A stretch of DNA of 7,170 nt from the NCBI GenBank assembly GCA_012840905.1, contig DUVT01000107.1:1-7170 (forward strand), written 5' to 3'. Below are positions 6,032 to 7,170 of the stretch, in pieces. Below the pieces are notes generated by a model that ran no database searches, was not told where the DNA came from, and saw nothing but the letters and a program-made list of their open reading frames with translations. The stretch comes from Acholeplasmataceae bacterium (lineage in GTDB: Bacteria > Bacillota_I > Bacilli_A > ML615J-28 > CAG-698). The first letter of the stretch is position 1. Each line of letters opens with the position of its first letter. The position numbers and the translations under genes are program-made.

Positions 6032-7170
6032 ATTTAGCCTCTGCTTGGAAATAATCCTTACTTTCATAAGTAGTTACTTTACCATCGCTTATTTCCAATA
6101 CATAATCATATTTTTCGCTTACACCAGGATAATAACGATGACTTATTGCGATTACAGTTGTATTTAAGTCAACTATTTTTTCTTCGATTTCGCTACCAAG
6201 TTCTGGGTTTAAAGCAGAAGTACCTTCATCGATGAATAAAATTTCTGCATTCTTTGCGATTGCTCTTGCAATTGAAATTCTTTGTCTTTCGCCGCCTGAT
6301 AAGTTCTTCCCATTTTCTTCGATTAAATCATCTAGAGTTTTATTTTTCATAAATTCGCTTAAGCCTGAAAGTTCAATTGCTTTTCTAACTTTATCATCAG
6401 ATAAATCTCTATAAAGTGTAATGTTGTTTTTGATTGTATCTTTAAATAAGAAAACATCTTGATAAACAAAAGCAATATTTTCGCTTATACTTTTATTTTT
6501 GATAGTTTTTAAATCTACACCATCAATTAAGATTTCACCTTCGTAATTTTCATATGTTTGACTTAAAAGTTTAATTAAAGTGCTTTTACCAATTCCACTT
6601 GGTCCTTTGATTAAATATTTTTTACCTTTTTGGATTGTAAAAGAGGCGTCGTCGAAAATTTGTTTATTGTCATATGAAAAGTTTAAGTTTTTAACTTCAA
6701 GCTTTTCCTTAAAGCTAAAGTTGTGTGGTTTACCATTTACTAAGACTGGATAGTCTGGTTTTGTAATTTTTTCATAAATTTCTGCTGATGATTTTACTAC
6801 ATTGTATCTTGGAAAGATGTCAGGCAAAGCAAAAACTATTGTCATCGAAAATTGAACTAATAACATCATTTTTGCATAGTCAATAACTGGACCACCAATT
6901 AAATAAATTAGTATTAATATAAAGATTAGAAATCCTAATGTATTAGTGATATTTCTTTGTGATTCACTAAATACATTAAATTTAAATTTGCTTTGTTCTA
7001 GTTTTTTAATTTTTGAAAAAGACTTAGTTGTAAATTTATCTTCAATATTATTTAATTTTAAGATTTCTAAACCACTAAATGTATTACTTAAGTTTACTGT
7101 TAAGTCTTCACTGTCTTTGGATACTTGTTTTTGTAAGCTTATTGTTTTCTTTTGAAATAGTTTTACTATC
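6024..7170 (-). CDS. ABC exporter half-transporter, first of a pair (5' end outside window)
   Basis: The frame stays open from the TAA at 6026-6024 to the right edge, giving 381 visible residues. The Met at 6869 is internal, because the codons before it encode the rest of a typical membrane domain: a coupling loop (TFSGLEILKLNNIEDKF, about 7080-7029) and a hydrophobic segment GFLIFILILIYLIGG (about 6935-6891). Roughly 150-200 N-terminal residues, with membrane segments 1-4, should lie outside. The ATPase is complete: Walker A GPSGIGKST (6605-6579), Q-loop in VYQDVFLF, signature LSGGE (6302-6288), Walker B ILFIDE with the catalytic Glu at 6227-6225, and switch His at 6140-6138. The D-loop reads SALN instead of SALD, with Asn at 6209-6207. 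The Walker B glutamate is present in both partners, unlike exporters with one degenerate site. The gene overlaps the next by 8 nt and shares its terminator at 4351-4386. Substrate and regulator are not visible. Confidence 0.93.
   Translation of the reverse strand, partial: IVKLFQKKTISLQKQVSKDSEDLTVNLSNTFSGLEILKLNNIEDKFTTKSFSKIKKLEQSKFKFNVFSESQRNITNTLGFLIFILILIYLIGGPVIDYAKMMLLVQFSMTIVFALPDIFPRYNVVKSSAEIYEKITKPDYPVLVNGKPHNFSFKEKLEVKNLNFSYDNKQIFDDASFTIQKGKKYLIKGPSGIGKSTLIKLLSQTYENYEGEILIDGVDLKTIKNKSISENIAFVYQDVFLFKDTIKNNITLYRDLSDDKVRKAIELSGLSEFMKNKTLDDLIEENGKNLSGGERQRISIARAIAKNAEILFIDEGTSALNPELGSEIEEKIVDLNTTVIAISHRYYPGVSEKYDYVLEISDGKVTTYESKDYFQAEAKYV
6038..6042 (-). promoter_or_regulatory. Ribosome binding site and start overlap coupling the two ABC genes
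   Basis: AGAGG on the minus strand lies six bases before ATG 6031. The start and the upstream stop share the 8-nt stretch ATGTATAA (6031-6024), so ribosomes finishing the first gene are in place to begin the second. This supports equal synthesis of both subunits and rules against the earlier ATG at 6067. Confidence 0.75.

Noticed and set aside
6032..6067. Longer start (ATG 6067) for the second half-transporter
   Set aside because: No Shine-Dalgarno sequence precedes it and the extra 12 residues are basic and not typical. ATG 6031 has AGAGG at six bases.
6867..6869. Met at 6869 as the true start of the first half-transporter, making a stand-alone ATPase
   Set aside because: The frame continues upstream to the window edge and encodes recognisable membrane-domain sequence, so this Met lies inside a membrane segment.
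4406..7170. One degenerate ATP site, as in many heterodimeric exporters
   Set aside because: Both Walker B motifs end in the catalytic glutamate and both switch histidines are present. Only the D-loop and signature differ.

Overview
The window is AT-rich (roughly 30% GC by eye) and uses the standard genetic code: every tryptophan checked is TGG and no frame reads through TGA. Shine-Dalgarno sites are strong, promoters look sigma-A-like, and terminators are hairpins followed by T-runs. This fits a low-GC Gram-positive lineage such as the Bacillota, or a Mycoplasmatota relative that kept the standard code (Acholeplasma, Izemoplasma or Haloplasma type). The species cannot be fixed from the sequence.

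Layout. (1) Bases 1-210 hold the 3' end of a plus-strand gene of unknown function, followed by a terminator. (2) Bases 211-3330 hold a self-contained two-gene unit: a promoter covered by a 27-bp near-perfect palindrome, a MarR-family regulator (350-796), then one base later a fused ATPase/permease of the MacB-FtsX type (798-3290), closed by a terminator. (3) Bases 3329-4386 hold a single-gene unit for a cation diffusion facilitator (CDF) metal exporter (3430-4314). Its -35 element overlaps the end of the preceding terminator. (4) Bases 4351-4386 form a strong bidirectional terminator between convergent units. (5) Bases 4406-7170 on the minus strand hold two overlapping genes for a pair of paralogous ABC exporter half-transporters. 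The upstream one runs off the right edge, so its start and the operon promoter are not visible.

The genes are nearly all efflux. The MarR regulator probably represses itself and the MacB-like pump until a ligand is sensed. The CDF protein probably exports zinc or a similar divalent metal using the proton motive force. The two half-transporters most likely form a heterodimeric exporter. No substrate can be read from the sequence for either ABC system. I see no mobile element, CRISPR array, tRNA or rRNA. I also do not see a convincing wholly new system. The most notable items are the operator palindrome, the large extracellular domain of the MacB-like protein, and departures from consensus in the metal and nucleotide-binding motifs.
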